Assembly (NCBI GenBank): GCA_027922465.2
Contig: BQMF02000065.1
Location: 930,001-994,000, forward strand
Reading direction: 5' to 3'
DNA length: 64,000 bases
Source of the DNA: Turritopsis dohrnii
Taxonomy: Eukaryota; Cnidaria; Hydrozoa; Anthoathecata; Oceaniidae
Part shown: in pieces, positions 46,624-59,010 of the stretch
Position numbering within the stretch: the stretch's first letter is position 1
Layout: each line of letters begins with the position of its first letter
Translations under genes and position numbers: made by a program
The notes under the pieces: generated by a model
Database searches by the model: none
What the model saw: the letters and a program-made list of their open reading frames with translations, nothing else
What the model was told of the DNA's origin: nothing

Positions 46624-47855
46624 CACCAAACTACAACGACCATGATTTTCCAAATCTGAATTGCAAACTTGTTCCTGCTGGCTACCAACGACTACGAAAA
46701 CCGTTGAGACAACGATCTCTCTCACCACCAAGACGGACCGTGACAGTGAAACAAAAAAGGTCGTGTTCTGTGGATTCCGGTATCACCTTCACTGTAAAAA
46801 GCCAATCCATTGCTAAAGACAAGCTGAATAGATCAAAAATCATTTGTCCCTGGTCTGGGGAATTATTTGTGCAAATATACCCCTCCCGTCTGATAGAAAG
46901 CACAAACGTAATGCATGCGAATCATCTAAAGCAATACATCTTAACGGTAAATATGCCTCTGACTGCTGATAGAATTATTATCAAATGTTTTTATCTCTAA
47001 CGTTTTCCTTAACTCTATTGTTTTTCATTACAGGAGAAAAAACTGATGGATATACACAATGTTGTAGCCATAGCTGATGGTGGACCAGATTGGTCAGTTA
47101 AAGGACTGATAAACTTCATTTCGATGGGCCTTCTTTGGAAACACATGCATCTTGATACCTTGATTATCCAATGCTATGCTCCTGGCCACTCAAGATTCAA
47201 TCCTATAGAAAGAACGTGGTCGTTTCTAACGAACAAAATCAGCACAGTCATTTTACAAGATGATATTGACGGCGTGACACCTATGTATGATGATGAAGAC
47301 GGTTGGATGAAAGTACTTGATAATGCTGTCGATACGTGCGCTAAGTTTTGGGACAAGAAAAGATACTGTGGATTTCCAATTAAGGTAGAAACTTTCAAGA
47401 GTACTAATCAAAAAGTTGCTAATCTCAAGAAACTCCATCAAGTACTCAAGGATTTCACCAATGCTTCTCGGAAAAAAATTATGGAAACGGCAGGTTATGC
47501 GGACCTTCAAGATTTATACACCTTCCTTGTAAAGCATGCCAATCGTAAGGGATATCAGCTAGAATTTTTACGATGCGAAAATCCAAAGTGCAGTCACTGT
47601 TCCATTCTTCCAATTCGAAAAAACTACTTTCTGCAGTTAATTCGCGAATTTGGTGGTACATGTCCGAGTCCTGAACCAAGTGATGTTTGCAAAGGTCACT
47701 ACAAAACCTTTCTAGACCTTTTACGTGTACGCAGCTGCAACCGAAAAAAAACGTTAATGAATCCGACTCGATTTGGTTCTTGCAAGTATGGTTGTTCATA
47801 TGTGTTTTTTTCTGCTGCTGATGAAAAGAGACACATGACACTCATGAAGCATTGA
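46624..47855 (+). CDS. DDE-like transposase (5' end not found)
   Basis: Two exons, 46624-46946 and 47034-47855, joined in phase by a GT-AG intron, giving 380 residues to the stop. Exon 1 has DHDFPNLNCKLVPAGY and ends in MHANHLKQYIL. Exon 2 has VAIADGGPDWSVKG (likely catalytic Asp) and YAPGHSRFNPIERTWSFLTN, whose NPIExxW block is like the catalytic-Glu region of IS630/mariner-type DDE enzymes. At the C-terminus are CENPKCSHC and CKYGCSYVFFSAADEKRHM, zinc-binding-like patterns. Only ~120 bases separate exon 1 from the left terminal repeat, so either the N-terminus is very short or this copy lost 5' exons. No stop or frameshift in the remaining exons. Confidence 0.65.
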
Positions 47856-48221
47856 TGTTTGCGGTGAAGAACAAGACGGTCAAAGAATAATTAAACGGCT
47901 ATTTTTATAGCCACACATCTAAAATACATTATTTGGCATTCTATACTACATAAGGACAAGGCAAGGTAAAATACAGGTTTTTTGTTTTAACTTCTGTCTT
48001 TCCCCAATTTTTTTTATATCCCTCTTAAAAAACGTAATATTTCTTTTTTATTGTTTACAAAAATACTTTGCAAATCCCCAATGCAATGGCTTCTCCATGT
48101 TTATATATAGCCATTCGAATCCGAAACGAATGTGAGATTCAAAAGAACCGCGTAATTGGAAGACGTTATTTCTCTTTTTTAAATTTGCTTTATTGTTTAA
48201 TTGCAATCCTTTGCCTTTATT

Positions 48222-50163
48222 ATGGAAGACAACATGAGCACCGTAAGTAAAAAACACATTTACATTATTAAAGTCCAGCATTGACGTAAAAAAAGAACAC
48301 TTAACCTATTCTACATTCGATTCTATTATTAACATCTTTTGTGTCGGCTTTCTTTGATGCAAAATTTGTCTCAGGAGTGGCGCCATCTCTCGATCGCTAG
48401 CATCATAAGTTTTGTTCACCGAAAGAGTTAAGTTATTTAAACTGACTTGACGAAATATTGGACTGATTTTAGATAAGATTTTCCCTTTCAGTTCGATATC
48501 CATTCCTGTAAAAAACGAACATCCGTACAAGCATTGGATCCCTACACCAACATTTGGACCCATGCTAACATAATAGAAAAAGATGAGGCCAATAATCAAG
48601 TAAAATTATCTTGGCCTGGTTATTGCTCGACATATAACTGCTGGGTTGAAATAGAAAGAGTCCGCACCCCATTGGATAAAAGACCGCTTTTGTCAAGGGG
48701 TGCAATTAAAACATCTAATTTCCCAACAAGAGGTGCTCCCCAGAATCTTTGTGCTGGGGACGTTGTATTTGATTTTGGGAGAAAGAAAACCGGGATTGTA
48801 AAAGAAAATGATCCATTCAAAGCAGAGGTGAGTATATGTCTAAATGAGACACAGATCAGATCACCATTACAGTTTTGAAGATTCGTTCATATTTTTAGAT
48901 CATAACAACAGATCCCAGAGCCACAGTATTATATGAGTACTTGAGGGAGTCAAGTAGTGGTGATGGCAGTGACGCGGAAAGTGACGAAGTTATTGATGCA
49001 ATAGCTGATGTAAGATTTCAAGAGTTCCATCGTAGGTTTTTGAAAACGATGACATTTTATTCAATAACTTTTAATTTCAGTTTGGTAACGACGATCAGGA
49101 ATTTCCTGCAGATCCCTCCATTGGAGTGTTGATAGAAAATATTTTATCAGAAGTAAGACACATCGATTTTTTCAAACATACTTTTAATATACTACAAAAG
49201 TCTAACCAAAATGTTTTCAGATTTTATGAGATAACGTTTTTACCGTTTTTTTCCGGTTTTCCAGTGTAATATCGATGAAAACGATGGGGGAGACCCAACA
49301 GTAGGCGTAATGGAATCCGTGGACGTCCTTTTCCAACAAGTAAGAATAAATGATTTTTACCATGGTAAATTTACTTAGAATATCTATATTTTCCTATGCA
49401 ACGTTCTATTTTAGTGTAATGGTGTATTTGGAGTACAAATTGATGACAACGTGAATGAATCAACTAGCCATACAGTAAGGCAACTGATGACTGTTTCTAA
49501 CAACGAATTAGAACTACTTGCTAGTTTTTTAACTTTTGACTTTAGAATAATGAACGTACCACGGAAGAGCCAAGCTTTCATGAAATTTTGGCCGAAATAA
49601 GGCGCATTGGGCAGGTCACTGAAGACATTAAAAAAATTTGTGAAAACAACCAGAGTGAAATTCTGAAAATCAAAAAGACACTTGGTGATCTTACTGGCCT
49701 TGTAGCCAGTAAAAAATTAAAAAAAAATTTGGAGCATGTCAGTGATACTCCCACCAACTTCCCGCCCGTAAATCCGCCCATCGCCAACAGTCCGGATTTT
49801 ACCACCATGGATCTGCCGCCCATCCCCACTCCTGAGTTTGCCACCATCAACATGGCACAATTTAGAGCATTGGGTTGCCAGGAAGAGAAGAAGCCTAAAA
49901 AGGAAAGACGGGAAAACAAGCTGGCTTCCTTCGTAAAGAAGGAGCTTGATAAAAATTTCACGTTGGAGGAGCTGGCCACGTCCAGAGTGAAAGGTGGCAC
50001 TCGTGTTTACAAGGGTAAACAAATAAATATGAAGACATTATCTCCGAAAAGGTTACAAGGAATTCTGGGGCGAGTGAAGAAAGTCTTCAAGGATCAAGGC
50101 GATCTGAACGAAATTATCAATTCCAAATATCGGAAGGCAACAATAAAATTTGGAAAAAGTTAA
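48222..50163 (+). CDS. Tudor-like/coiled-coil/basic-domain protein carried by the transposon
   Basis: Seven exons, all joining in phase 0: 48222-48242, 48492-48827, 48899-49009, 49081-49152, 49265-49339, 49415-49474, 49546-50163; 430 residues. Residues ~18-60 (VQALDPYTNIWTHANIIEKD, then WPGYCSTYNCWVE) resemble a Tudor/MBT-like fold as in PHF20-type proteins. The short middle exons are acidic. A coiled coil follows (EIRRIGQVTEDIKKICENNQ), then a Pro-rich linker. The basic C-terminus (NKLASFVKKELDKNFTLEEL, MKTLSPKRLQGILGRVKKVF) is reminiscent of a BEN domain. It lies wholly between the terminal repeats of 46506-51442, downstream of the transposase. The frame is intact. Role inferred: DNA/chromatin-binding accessory factor for the element, or cargo. 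Confidence 0.75.
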
Positions 50164-51445
50164 TGTTGGCCTTCGAATATTTTTATGGCGGGAGCTATTT
50201 TAATAGCTACATAAACCCCGCACATTTTTTTGATCAGAGTTTTTCTTTTTCCAGTGATATTGGAAAACTAGCTTCACTAGCGTACTTTGAACTTCTAATA
50301 TGAGCATACAATAAAATAAAATACAATTTTCTCCTAAAACTTTCTCCGTTTGTTCAGGAATTTATTCATTAAATTGTTCTGGATTTTGAAAGTTTGATAG
50401 TCATGTCATCAACTGTTCTTCACACACGTGTCATACGGTTAAGAATTCATAGTATAGTTTTCATAGTTGAAATTTATATAAATTTATTTATTGTTTGTTG
50501 TAAATTCCATGCAATCGTTTATCGTGAAATTAAAACATACCCGTATCTACCAACGGAAAGCAATAATAAAAAATTCACGAAATACCTGTTGCTTTGTCGT
50601 CCCTTCCCTGTTTTCAATTGATCCTCAAGTATTTTGAGCCTTCAACACGTGTGCAGTAAAGTTCATCCAAAGTTTCAGCCAATGATAGAAACAGAAGAAA
50701 ATTCTACCCAATCAGAGAGCGTCTTTATTTTTCTTCTGAAATTTTATTTTTAAATCGCTTAAAGTTGCATTTCCACCTTGAAATATTAAAACGGAAAAAT
50801 TCTACGCTATTTGCGTCACAGGAATAAAATATTAATATTATCTGATGTAAACTTGATTGCTCTGGTTATAAACTAATTGAGATTTTACATCGAAAAACGG
50901 TTTTTCCTTGCATTTTTCAAAGTGTAGACATAGCTTAAACTGTAGTACGTTGTACGTCGCGTATTGACATGTAATCCCTGTAGAATAAATTTAGAACGTG
51001 CTTTTTAGAGATGGTCGTGTGTCAACTCTTTGTAAGAATATATAATGTAAAAGTCGAAAAATATGAAATGTATACTCCTTGTTGTGGCATAAGTTTCATG
51101 CAATTTCTGTGCGACTGTTGATAACACATAGAAACAAAAATGATGCATAAAGCATTTAAATGTCAGCGAAATGTTTTCCTGTTTTGTTTTTTTTTAAATC
51201 TCTCGGTTGATCAACTTGAGACGATTTTTTTTGTCCAGGACAATTTTATTTTTTCATATGGGACGATTTCATTTTTTCTTTAGACGATTACTTAAAACTA
51301 TTTTTTAAAATTCTGGAACGATTTTAGACGATTTCTTTTACAAAAAATGGTTTTGCCAATTCTCTTCGTCTATAAACTAAAGGAACGGTTCGTAGACGAT
51401 TTATTAATAGACGATTTTAGACGATATTTTGGAGACGATCCCTAA

Positions 51446-52232
51446 TGTCGATTGTCTTTAAGGGGACTCCAGAGAACCAAATAAAGTGACAACATTTTGA
51501 AGTGTATAAAGAGACTTTTATTTCCTGTGAGGCTGCGTGCGCATATTCACAGGAAAATGACTTGATTAATGATATTCTATGTTGCAATATACCGTAATTA
51601 TCGAGCAAAGAACACTGGTGTTTATAAACATTACGTCACTAAGAAACTCATCTATAGCGCAATTTAATTTTAAAACCATTATTGAAACTTATGCTAATGT
51701 TCGCTAGACTCGCAAAAATGGTCTTCAAGCTGGTAATTGTAGTATCCCTGTTTTATGGTGGAAAATGAATGAAGAGGCCATTACTACACTACTGCGCACT
51801 GTCTATAAAAAAAGTCCATAATTCATATTTCAAGAGTTATATGCTTGTACACATACCCAATTCAGCTGCCATTGATGCTAAGCCACCATAAATGAAAGGT
51901 CTAACATCCATTATTTTCTGTTAATTTCATGTATTTTGGGAACTTTGAAGCAGCTGCCAAGACAACTTTTCTTTTTCACATGTGATCTTTCGCCATATTT
52001 GTTTTCAAGGAACAAGTTGCTTTACAATACGGAACAACAAATTCAAGGCAGTCTTAGAATCGGTAGATTATCACTACCAGAGAGTTTCTATTGGCTCTTT
52101 GGTAAGTAACCAATCAAATCCAACGAAAATCGATTCACCGCGAACGTACGAAATAATTATAGCAAACCGTAAGCTTGATTATGATCATTGCATCTTACTT
52201 GGGCGCCACTCTGTAGACACACAATACACAAA
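51446..52232. promoter_or_regulatory. Upstream region of cyclin B3
   Basis: No other gene. An ACCAATCA (CCAAT-box type) sits about 125 bases before the ATG (near 52107), a site typical of NF-Y-regulated G2/M genes. TCTGTAG shortly before the ATG could be a splice acceptor for a 5' leader. Both are suggestions only. Confidence 0.3.
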
Positions 52233-55032
52233 ATGAAGGAAACAACGTTATTGAAGGTTTCTGATAGAACACAGAGGTTTGCTGCTAGAAGGGTAAAACT
52301 ATAATTTATCATACGGAATTGATCCCTTTTTTAATCATTTCAAAAAAAATTCTGTTGCTTTTTTTTTTTCAAAATTGTTAATTGTATACCAAACCAATAT
52401 TATATTGTATGGTTTAGGCTGCTAAAAGAGGTGTATCCAGTACAAGTAATCAAGAAAATGTGGTTGGGGTGGCTAAAGCTACCAACAAAAAAAGAAGTGT
52501 TTCAGAAATGTCTCCCAGTAAAGTTGCTACCACTCGGAAACGAACTGCATTCGGAGATTTAACAAATGTAAAAACACTTTTCAGTGAATTTAATTTTTTA
52601 TGGAAAATTCTTTTCAATATCAATTTGATCTTTCTCTAGGCTATTCAAGTCCATACTGATCGCATGGCATTGGGAAGAAAGAAAGCAAAGAAAATCGATA
52701 AAAAGGAAACTGTATCTATAGCAAAAACTAGAAGTCGAAGATCATTGACAAACAAAACCAAACCAATTGTAAAGCAAAATACATCAAACACCAATGAAGA
52801 AACACTTAGCCATATTTTCAAAACTGATCTGATTACTTCTCACATTGATAATGCAGCCCCAGTTCCTTCAACTGATAATCATTCTTTGAATGATAGCACT
52901 GTATCAATGAAATCAGACTTGAACAACAGTAGACTCAGGCCTGTTCCAGAATTGCCTTTATCAGTTATAGAATCTTCAATAAATCATGTATGTATACTTA
53001 ACTTGGTCATGACACTTATAGGTTATCTTGACTTTTAGACCTTGAAATTCCATTCCTTGTTTCATTACCATCCAAGTTACATTGTAATGAAGGGAAACAT
53101 ATTTCAACATATTCTCAATCCGGGAATTTGGTTGAGCAAATGCTTCATGTCTCCTTAAAATCTTCCTAGTTATCATTTTTGTGAGTGTATGAAACCAATA
53201 AAATAAACTCTTGCCATAATATTAATTCATGCAACCTAAACTATCAAACTTCAAGGATCCTATTCATTTTTACAGTTTACAGCTTAACAGAAATTTTTGC
53301 ATTTGTGTCATTCATTCCTAACTTTTCTTATGTTTGGGGTTGTTAATGATGCTTAATTTCACAAACTAGTTTTTACAAGACAATTATATTCATCCATGAA
53401 TAACAATCCATATTGATAATAACACAAGGCCTCATTACATTAAATCATTATTTGAATTTTATTATTGAAATGGTGTTAAAAATATTTTACAATCCTTATT
53501 GGTTTTAGGCCAAAGAAAAGCCGGCTGATTTAAAACCTTATGATACAGATACAGACCCATTTGTTGTCTCTGAATATGCAGAAAGTGTGTTCACGAATAT
53601 GAGGAAGAGAGAAGTGAGTACTAAAGTTTATATCTACATTTTTGATAGGCCATGGTATATGTTATTTTATTGATATCTTTTCAGCTAAAATTTGCTGTCA
53701 CAAATTATCTTGTGAAACCATTCACTGAAACAACTGGTCCAATGAGAGCAATCCTTGTAGACTGGCTAGTTGAAGTGCAAGAAAATTTTGAGCTTTACCA
53801 TGAAACTTTGTATTTGGCTGTTAAAATTACTGACAACTACTTACAAAACCATTCAACACCCAAAGAACAGTTACAGCTAATTGGAGCTACAGCATTATTG
53901 ATTGCCTGTAAAATAGAGGTGAGACATTTTCTTAGTTTCTGAAAGGTTACATTGTTCAGAAATAATACACACTTGACAAGATCCAGTACCATCTGGGCTT
54001 GGATAGGAAGTAACCGTATTCTTTCTAATAGTACTGCTGCAGCTTTATCATTTCAGTAATATTAGAGAGGTAGGATTATCAGAGAGAGCAGGATTAATTT
54101 TTGAAAGTGAACGAAATATGCAGCGTTATCACAGATACTATTAGAGTACTATTAGAAAGAATACGGTATCGAGTTTGTGCTCTCCTCAGTGACTTTTAGC
54201 TGACAGTTGATAATTTGGTGAAGCAATCTTCTGGGAAGCAAGAGTTCATAGGTTTTATTTTCACTCAATCCATTATATTGAACGCTCTTCTATTTCTTTG
54301 TCAATGAACCTCCATTGATTCAAACTCTCCATATATAAACATATGGTAAAGACAAGAGACCTTATAATTGAAGTTGATGCAAAGATTATAAAGCATGTTT
54401 TGCAACTGATAAGATCCATATCAGAGTAACAAATTTTTCTCATCTGTTTCAAAGGAACGTCACCCTCCACCATTAGATGATTTTCAATTCATCTGTGATG
54501 ATGCATACACTCACAAACAATTCGTGCAGATGGAACTAAGAATATTGCAGGCATTGGACTTCGATATTAATATTCCTCATCCCTACAGATATCTTCGTCG
54601 ATATGCTAGAGTATGTCTGAGATTTCTAAAAATTTAACTTACCTTCACTATGTATGTAATTAAGAGGAAAAACAATGTCTACTTTGTTTTTGTTTTTAGG
54701 TTACTTCTTTAAGTATGCAGACTTTGACACTATCTCGTTATATACTGGAGTTATCCTTACAAGAAGCTCAATTTGTTGATAAGCTACCTTCCAAGATGGC
54801 TGCTGCATGTCTATGCCTGGCATTAAAAATGAAAGGTGACTGTGATTGGGATGTGAACTTAACTTATCATACTGGTTATGAGGAAGAGGAACTGACTGAC
54901 ATTATGACTGGTTTAAACAAAATGGTTGGCGAAGCACCAAAAAATAAATTACAGACTGTTCGCACAAAATACTCGCACAGCATTTTTTATGAAGTAGCTA
55001 AAATAGCACCAGCAGATCCGCTGCTCCTTTGA
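52233..55032 (+). CDS. CCNB3: Cyclin B3
   Basis: Seven exons, all phase 0: 52233-52292, 52418-52567, 52640-52987, 53509-53613, 53685-53918, 54455-54610, 54700-55032; 461 residues. Destruction box RTAFGDLTN at residues 62-70 has Phe where B1/B2 cyclins have Leu, as in other B3 cyclins. Then come VSEYAESVFTNMRKRE and the first cyclin box with MRAILVDWLVEVQENFELYH and YLQNHSTPKEQLQLIGATAL. ERHPPPLDDFQFICDDAYTH is characteristic of the B3 branch. The second cyclin box (LSMQTLTLSRYILELSLQ, MAAACLCLALKM) is complete. It is expected to activate CDK1 in the nucleus during mitosis/meiosis and be degraded through the APC/C. All splice sites are GT-AG; a MITE lies in the fifth intron. Poly(A) signal AATAAA at about 55362. 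Confidence 0.95.
54013..54167. mobile_element. Short MITE in cyclin B3 intron 5
   Basis: 155 bases bordered by perfect 23-base inverted repeats (ACCGTATTCTTTCTAATAGT and complement) at 54013-54035 and 54145-54167. No coding content. Confidence 0.7.
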
Positions 55033-55585
55033 TGCAATTTTTGAATTTTTTTAGCAAACTTTCTATATATACCTAGTTTCTATCACATGCCACTTTTTCA
55101 ATGTGTCAAGAAACTAACCTATAATCTTAATCTTTCTAGTTGTATTTCAGATTTATTCAGTCTCAGAACCTTTTTTTATCTGATAGATTTTAATGATAGA
55201 AATTTGTAGTACTCGTTTATTCCTTATACATTTTCTTGTCTTTTCGTCATCATTTTCCTTTAATCTCAAACATTTGCTTTAACTTTTATTGTATATATAC
55301 TTGTATAGATTATCTAATTTCTCTGATGTAATTACATCAGAAATGTATTGTAATTATTGGGAATAAAATACTTCGAAGAATTTTTGGCTTCTTTCTGTGG
55401 AATTTTTGTATGAAATTTGGTGCTAAACATTATTCATAATGTTGCACTGTACGTATATATCCGAAAGTTTTCAGTCTTTGGTCGACAGCACGAACATTAG
55501 CACCACTTGTGGAATTTCCAAGTTGTAATTTTATTTAAGCTATCAAACGTTTTAATAAAGTTAATGAACAGCCTTGTTACTTTAA

Positions 55586-56166
55586 AGGAAGAAATTTGTA
55601 CGGAACTTTTTTTTGCGGATTTCGATCAAATACGCAAAAATGAATAAATAAATTCCGCAAAATTTTCGAAATTTTTCACCCGTAAAGAATTAATTTTTCA
55701 CTTTCTGAAAGTCTCTTCTTTACAAAACGTTTGGAAAATGATAAAGGAAAGAAGTCGAGGTTATTGAACATCTAAGGGCTTATTTATTACTCTTCGTCAA
55801 TAAACAATACTAGCAGTATCTGCACTTGCAACAGGTTTTGCGCTTCGTACTGTTGCTTTTACTTTGATAAACGATCTTATGTCGGCGGAGGTATCACAGT
55901 TTTTATTGTTATTTACACTTTTCCTTTATGGGAAGTAGACCTACACATTGACATTGACCATAGGTGTTATTCCATAAATCTGCTCTTTCCATTTCAACTA
56001 AAGTTTGTATACACACCCAGGCACTGAATTAGGTGTTCCCCTACTTTCGATTTTATTAAATTTGTTGCATCTTCAAAAACTAATTCCGCAAAATATGGCA
56101 TTTTTGGGTCATTTATCCGAAAAAATATATTCCGCAAACAATTTCTTCCACAAACAATTTCTTCCC
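55586..56166. mobile_element. TTAA-flanked MITE (GGAAGAAATT family, longer copy)
   Basis: 581 bases with ends AGGAAGAAATTTG and CAAACAATTTCTTCCC, bordered by TTAA (55582-55585, 56167-56170). Many TTGCGGA/TCCGCAA words. Shares segments with 18423-18798, including CCAAAAATGCCATATTTTGC in inverted order. Confidence 0.8.
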
Positions 56167-56554
56167 TTAAGGTACAAAGTTCTCAATGAGACTTGAGCAA
56201 GGTTCACATTCTCGTAAGTCTTGGGTTACCTCATTTTGGAAGCTTCTTAAGACCCTGTTCACACGTATGTGAATGAAAGGGTCTTAACACCCTGTTCACA
56301 CGTATATGATATGAAAATCATTCAAATTTACCCGAGGAAATGATTTTGTTTCGATGGCTGAAGTGAAATGACTCCGTAAGCACTCCAACTTCGTGTCAAC
56401 ACTTATCCGATAATACTGTTTTTCCCGCTCTCTCGGAAAAGAAACCTTTTAAATTCTATGGTCTAGTCTAATATTATATGTAAAGAAACTAGTAGATATT
56501 TAAATGTTTTATGCCGAATTTCAAATTTTTTATCAGCATTTCAACTTAACTTTC

Positions 56555-57008
56555 TAGTTAATGCTTTTATTCTATCACGATTTTTATATTGTCCCCTAAT
56601 CTGGATGTTCTGCTCCCGAACTGCATCTGTTCGTATAAACAAACTTCATAAAAGAGCTCTCCAGATTTCTCAACAGTGTTCTGATACCTGTTTAGAAATT
56701 CTCCTTCACAAAACTCGTGGTGTCACCATCCATCAGAAACGTCTTCAAATTTTAGCAATTTCTCCAGGGTGAATCACCTGACCTCATGAAAATGTTTTTA
56801 GGATCAGAGAAGTTTCCTACAGTCTTCGGAACCAAAATATGTTCACTCAAAACACTCCCAAGACTGTACACTACGGGTTGGAAAGTGTTCGTTATCGCGC
56901 AGGACAAATTTGGAAACTCGTTCCTTTAAATCTAAAGTCAGCAAAGTCAACTTCCTCTTTTATTTGTAAAACAAATAAATTAATGAAATAAATAAATACA
57001 TAAATAAA
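56555..57008 (+). pseudogene. LINE reverse transcriptase C-terminal fragment
   Basis: Reads NAFILSRFLYCPLIWMFCSR, INKLHKRALQI, VTIHQKRLQILA, then after a frame change ESPDLMKMFF, YGLESVRYRAGQIWKLVPL, followed by an (AAATA)n tail at 56965-57008. These are standard 3' parts of a Jockey/CR1-type ORF2. Inactive. Confidence 0.75.
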
Positions 57009-57284
57009 AGATCTAAAAATGTTGTAAATATCCTAGACCTGGGACAAAGTCTTTGCAAAGTTTACATGGACATGATGTACATTTCCAGGACTGGATTGCG
57101 GTATTAAAAGAGGAAGTTGACAGTAAACTGTCGATGTAAATTAGTTTTTAAATGTAAACAAGAAGCCGCTTGGCTTGAAGACTTCAGGACGTAACACAAC
57201 GATGCATATTTAGTCTCAAAATACAACGTTGCCGAATTGCCAAATTATGTTCAAAGCTAATAAAATGACTGGCAAATTTAAAAT

Positions 57285-59010
57285 CAGCAACTTCTAATTG
57301 TGAGTTGTAGAAATTTTTATGAATATTGCGGAAATTTCTAAGTTTGATCCAAATTTGGCCCGAATTACCCATTTCTGGTCAAATCTGAAAAAATGACTGA
57401 CAAATTCGTAATCAGCACCTTTCAAATGTGATCGGCGCAAAATTTTTTGAAATTTTAAGAACTTTCTAAATTTGGTCCAAATTTGACCTAAATTGGCCAA
57501 TTTTAGTAAAACCTGGCAAAATAATTGTCAAATTTGAAATCAGCACCTTTCAATTGTGATCTTTGCAAGATTTCCTGAAAATTGAAGAACTTTCGAAATT
57601 TGGTCCAAACTTGGCCTAAATTGGCCAATTTTAGTCAAACCTGGCAATATCATTGTCAAATTCCAAATCAGCACCTTTCAAATGTGATCCGTGCAAATTT
57701 TTGTGAAAATTGAAAAATTTACGAAATTTGGTCCAAATTTGGCCTAAATTGGCCAATTTTAGTCATACCTGGCAATATCATTGTCAAATTTGAAATCAGC
57801 ACCTTTCAAATGTGATCCGTGCAAATTTTTGTAAAAATTGAAGAATTTACGAAATTTGGTCCAAATTTGGCCTAAATTGCCCAATTTTAGTCAAACCTGA
57901 CAAAATCATTGTCAAATTTGAAATCCGCACCTTTCAATTGTGATCCGTGCAAAATTTCATGAAAATTGAAGAACTTTCGAAATTTGGTCCAAATTTGGTC
58001 CAAATTTGGCCTAAATTGCCCAATTTTAGTCAAACCCTGGCTATATCATTGTCAAATTTGAAATCAGCACCTTTCAATTGTGCCCTGTGCAAATTTTCAT
58101 GAAAATTGAAGAACTTTCGAAATTTGGTCCAAATTTGGCCTAAATTGCCCAATTTTAGTCAAACCTGGCTATATCATTGTCAAATTTGAAATCAGCACCT
58201 TTCAATTGTGCCCTGTGCAAATTTTCATGAAAATTGAAGAACTTTCGAAATTTGGTCCAAATTTGGCCTAAATTGCCCAATTTTAGTCAAACCTGGCAAT
58301 ATCTTTGTCAAATTCGAAATCAGCACCTTTCAATTGTGCCCTGTGCAAATTTTCATGAAAATTGAAGAACTTTCGAAATTTGGTCCAAATTTGGCCTAAA
58401 TTGCCCAATTTTAGTCAAACCTGGCAATATCTTTGTCAAATTCGAAATCAGCACCTTTCAATTGTGCCCTGTGCAAATTTTCATGAAAATTGAAGAACTT
58501 TCGAAATTTGGTCCAAATTTGGCCTAAATTGCCCAATTTTAGTCAAACCTGGCAATATCTTTGTCAAATTCGAAATCAGCACCTTTCAATTGTGCCCTGT
58601 GCAAATTTTCATGAAAATTGAAGAACTTTCGAAATTTGGTCCAAATTTGGCCTAAATTGGCCAATTTTAGTCAAACCTGGCAATATCATTGTCAAATTCC
58701 AAATTAGCACCTTTCAAATGTGATCCGTGCAAATTTTTGTGAAAATTGAAGAATTTACGAAATTTGGTCCAAATTTGGCCTAAATTGCCCAATTTTAGTG
58801 AAACCTGACAAAAGCATTGTCAAATTTGAAATCAGCACCTTTCAATTGTGATCCGTGCAAAATTTCATGAAAATTGAAGAACTTTTGAAATTTGGTCCAA
58901 ATTTGGCCTAAATTGGCCAATTTTAGTCAAACCTGGCAATATCATTGTCAAATTTGAAATCAGCACCTTTAAATTGTGCTCTGCGCAAATTTTCATGAAA
59001 ATTGGTCAAC
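57285..59010. repeat. Satellite-like tandem array, 128-bp unit
   Basis: About 13-14 units, each containing CAGCACCTTTCAA, AAATTTGGTCCAAATTTGGC and CAATTTTAGTCAAACCTGGC. Spacing between CAGCAC words is 128 bases for the central units (58070, 58198, 58326, 58454, 58582), and one unit has a 12-base internal duplication (near 57995). Central units are nearly identical while edge units diverge, the expected outcome of unequal crossing-over. No coding. Confidence 0.92.

Larger units (their letters stand above)
46506..51442 (+). mobile_element. Two-gene DNA transposon with GGGATCGTCTCCAAA ends
   Basis: Ends GGGATCGTCTCCAAA at 46506 and its complement ending at 51442, bordered by TAA (46503-46505, 51443-51445). 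Subterminal AGACGATTT words are repeated 2-4 times at the left and about nine times over 51215-51440 at the right, likely transposase binding sites. It carries a DDE-like transposase gene (5' part missing or short) and a complete seven-exon second gene on the same strand. The 3-base TAA duplication is like PIF/Harbinger, but the transposase motifs are not those of Harbinger, so the superfamily is open. Confidence 0.8.

Noticed and set aside
46506..51442. Assigning the two-gene transposon to PIF/Harbinger because of its TAA duplication
   Set aside because: Its transposase shows DGGPDW and NPIERTW motifs, not the Harbinger DDE layout, and the partner protein is not a Myb/SANT type. Superfamily left open.
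57285..59010. Regularly spaced repeats resembling a CRISPR array
   Set aside because: Units repeat over their full 128 bases with no unique spacers, and the DNA is eukaryotic. It is a tandem satellite.
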